In this document: positions 7,459 to 9,234 of the stretch, one piece after another
Position numbering within the stretch: the stretch's first letter is position 1
Layout: each line of letters starts with the position of its first letter
Notes under the pieces: generated by a model
Told to the model about the DNA's origin: nothing
Databases searched by the model: none
What the model saw: the letters and a program-made list of their open reading frames with translations, nothing else
Translations under genes and position numbers: made by a program
Source of the DNA: Chloroflexota bacterium
Lineage (GTDB): Bacteria > Chloroflexota > Anaerolineae > J102
Direction: 5' to 3'
Assembly: GCA_003353825.1 (NCBI GenBank)
Contig: PIVW01000219.1
Coordinates: 1 to 9,234 of the forward strand
Length of the DNA stretch: 9,234 nt

Positions 7459-9234
7459 GTGTCCATTCCTCACCACCACGCCGAATGGCTTAGCCTGCTA
7501 GAGATATCCGGTCCGTTTCTATCGATGCCGGAGCTGCTGCGCGCCTTCCCGCAGGGCCTGGAGGCTGGCGATGCCGATTTACGGCGCGAGCTGCGGTTAG
7601 CTTACGAGGAATGGCTGGACAACCAGGGCGGCCTTCAACCGGATCCCGCCATCCACCTGGCTTGGGTGCGGTGGGTGCTGGGTCAGGTACTAGGATTCCC
7701 CAGTGAGGTGCTGAGAGACAAAACCACGGTCGAGAACCAGGAAGATTGGCCGAGCGTGATGGTGGCTGAACACGGCGAGACCCTGGAACCCGACCTCATT
7801 GTGGTCAATCCAACCGATCCTTTCACGCCGTCCACTGATGAAGGCGTGCCCCGATTGCTCATCCAAATATTGCCTCCTAGGCAGAAGCTGGACACAGCCC
7901 TGGTCGGGCAGCGCTGGAAAGCATCACCCGCCACACGCATGATGATGCTATTGCATGGCAGTGATGTAAGTCTTGGTTTGGTGACCAACGGCGAACAGTG
8001 GATGTTGGTGCACGCGCCCCGCGACCAGACGACCGGCTTCATCTCCTGGTATGCGGAACTTTGGCTGGAAGAGCCGCTTACACTGCGGGCTTTTAGCAGT
8101 CTTTTAGGCGCTCACCGTTTCTTCGGCGTGCCCGACGACGAGACCCTGGAGGCGCTGCTGTGCGAGAGCGCTGATGATCAGCAGGAGGTCACTGACCAAC
8201 TGGGACGACAGGTGCGCCGGGCGGTGGAGTTGCTGGTGCAGGCCATCGACGTGGCTGATCAGGACCAAGGCCGGGCGCTCTTGCAACATGTCTCCGACGA
8301 GCAGCTTTATGAAGCAGCGGTGACGGTGATGATGCGCATGGTGTTCTTGCTGTCGGCGGAAGAACGGGGCTTGCTGCTGCTGGATGACCCTATCTACAAC
8401 CAGTGTTACGCTATCTCCACCCTGAGAGGACAATTGCATGAGGTGGCGGATCAGGCCGGGGAGGAGTTGCTGGAGCGACGCTATGATGCCTGGGGACGAT
8501 TAACTGCCACTTTCCGGGCAGTGCATGGCGGCATCCACCACGACCGCCTGCAACTGCCCGCCTACGGCGGTAGCCTGTTTGATCCCGACCGTTTTCCTTT
8601 CCTGGAAGGGCGAAATGTAGAGGCGAATGGCCATGCACCCCTTCGCATCCACAACCGCACTGTTCTGCATCTGCTGGATGCCTTGCAGATGTTGGAGATG
8701 GATGTCCCTGGCGGAGGGAAGCAGGCCCGGCGTCTCAGTTTTCGAGCCCTGGATGTGGAGCAGATCGGCCATGTATACGAAGGTCTGCTGGATCATCATG
8801 CTGTGCGGGCGCAAGCGGCGGTGCTGGGTTTAGTCGGAACAAAGAACAAGAAGCCGGAAATCCCGCTGCTGGAGCTAGATAGCTGGTCGGAAAAAGGGGA
8901 GAAGGAGTTTATCAAATACCTGAAGGAGCAGAGCGGGCGCTCTCCTTCCGCCCTGCGCCGGGCCTTGCAACATCAACCGGAGCGAGACTTTTTGCAGCGT
9001 CTGCGTGCGACCTGCGGCAACGATGGTGCCCTGTACGAACGCATCCTGCCCTACGCCGGGCTAATCCGGGAGGACGATTACGGCCAGCCGGTTGTGATCC
9101 TGGCCGGCAGCCTCTATGTGACCGCCGGGTCCGAACGCCGCGCCACCGGCACGCACTACACAACGCGCAGTCGCACTAAACCCATTGTGCAACACAGCTT
9201 CGGCCGGCAGGTCTACTACAGCGGCGGCGGCGGC
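7459..9234 (+). CDS. drmMI: DISARM class 1 N6-adenine DNA methyltransferase DrmMI, N-terminal 592 codons (runs off window)
   Basis: An open frame continues to the right edge with no stop. In DISARM, DrmMI methylates adenine in host DNA to mark it as self. Residues about 1-200 form an N-terminal domain that resembles a decayed PD-(D/E)xK nuclease fold: PDLIVV (111-116) and LLIQILPP (133-140), where Gln136 and Leu138 sit where Glu and Lys would be expected. GLVTNGEQWMLV (173-184) follows, a pattern common in large adenine methyltransferases of type IIG/Eco57I style. IHNRTVLHLLDALQML (397-412) and RRLSFRALDVEQIGHVYEGL (424-443) are strongly typical of that family. The frame reaches TGTHYT (563-568), the motif X region just before the SAM-binding core; the catalytic NPPY motif must lie beyond the window. 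The start is GTG 7459, chosen because the HAEWLSL segment just after it looks like the family N-terminus; ATG 7525 would cut 22 residues. There is no ribosome site, but the UvrD stop is 7 bases upstream, suggesting translational coupling. A BREX PglX or a type IIG enzyme are alternatives; drmD in the same operon favours DrmMI. Confidence 0.85.
   Translation, partial: MSIPHHHAEWLSLLEISGPFLSMPELLRAFPQGLEAGDADLRRELRLAYEEWLDNQGGLQPDPAIHLAWVRWVLGQVLGFPSEVLRDKTTVENQEDWPSVMVAEHGETLEPDLIVVNPTDPFTPSTDEGVPRLLIQILPPRQKLDTALVGQRWKASPATRMMMLLHGSDVSLGLVTNGEQWMLVHAPRDQTTGFISWYAELWLEEPLTLRAFSSLLGAHRFFGVPDDETLEALLCESADDQQEVTDQLGRQVRRAVELLVQAIDVADQDQGRALLQHVSDEQLYEAAVTVMMRMVFLLSAEERGLLLLDDPIYNQCYAISTLRGQLHEVADQAGEELLERRYDAWGRLTATFRAVHGGIHHDRLQLPAYGGSLFDPDRFPFLEGRNVEANGHAPLRIHNRTVLHLLDALQMLEMDVPGGGKQARRLSFRALDVEQIGHVYEGLLDHHAVRAQAAVLGLVGTKNKKPEIPLLELDSWSEKGEKEFIKYLKEQSGRSPSALRRALQHQPERDFLQRLRATCGNDGALYERILPYAGLIREDDYGQPVVILAGSLYVTAGSERRATGTHYTTRSRTKPIVQHSFGRQVYYSGGGG

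Noticed and set aside
1664..9234. BREX or a simple type I/IIG restriction-modification locus
   Set aside because: No BREX-type PglZ, BrxC or HsdR/HsdS gene is visible, and the SNF2 helicase with an EQRNGRIDRHGQ motif followed by a type IIG-like methyltransferase fits class 1 DISARM better.
1..9234. Insertion sequences, CRISPR repeats, tRNA or attachment sites
   Set aside because: I found no transposase-like frame, no direct repeat array, no tRNA-like fold and no long terminal inverted repeats by eye.

Overview
The window carries the front half of a class 1 DISARM anti-phage island. It starts with a small STAND-type (NB-ARC/NACHT-like) NTPase (70-1425). A 238-base spacer follows, and then a tight co-directional operon. 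The operon holds a SNF2-family helicase matching DrmD (1664-4855), a UvrD/PcrA-type superfamily 1A helicase (4881-7451), and the first 592 codons of a large N6-adenine methyltransferase matching DrmMI (7459 to the window end). All four genes are on the + strand. No tRNA, rRNA, CRISPR array, transposase or integrase gene is visible.

DISARM (defence island system associated with restriction-modification) class 1 is known to consist of drmD, drmMI, drmA, drmB and drmC. Here drmD and drmMI are present in the expected order, but a complete SF1A helicase lies between them. The gaps are only 25 and 7 bases, so it looks like part of the same transcript. I take this UvrD-like gene to be an accessory subunit of this DISARM variant. 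That is an inference from position, and the missing core genes drmA, drmB and drmC would lie past the right edge. The UvrD-like gene is clearly poorer in G+C than its two neighbours in the lines I counted by hand, which suggests it joined the operon separately.

The spacer between the STAND gene and drmD holds a perfect 12-base inverted repeat with a 4-base loop. Its core reads TGTGA-N6-TCACA, the classic half-site pattern of the Crp/Fnr regulator superfamily. There is no T-run after it, so it looks more like an operator or RNA structure than an ordinary intrinsic terminator.

The host is a bacterium of moderately high G+C. The style of the STAND protein and the DISARM proteins fits Chloroflexota, but this is a weak impression and no phylogenetic marker is present. 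In the expected scheme, DrmMI marks host DNA, DrmD and the downstream DrmA/DrmB process or sense unmarked foreign DNA, and the UvrD-like helicase could unwind or remodel DNA ends or stalled complexes. The last ~25 codons of the methyltransferase drift away from the motif expected there, so they should be read with care.
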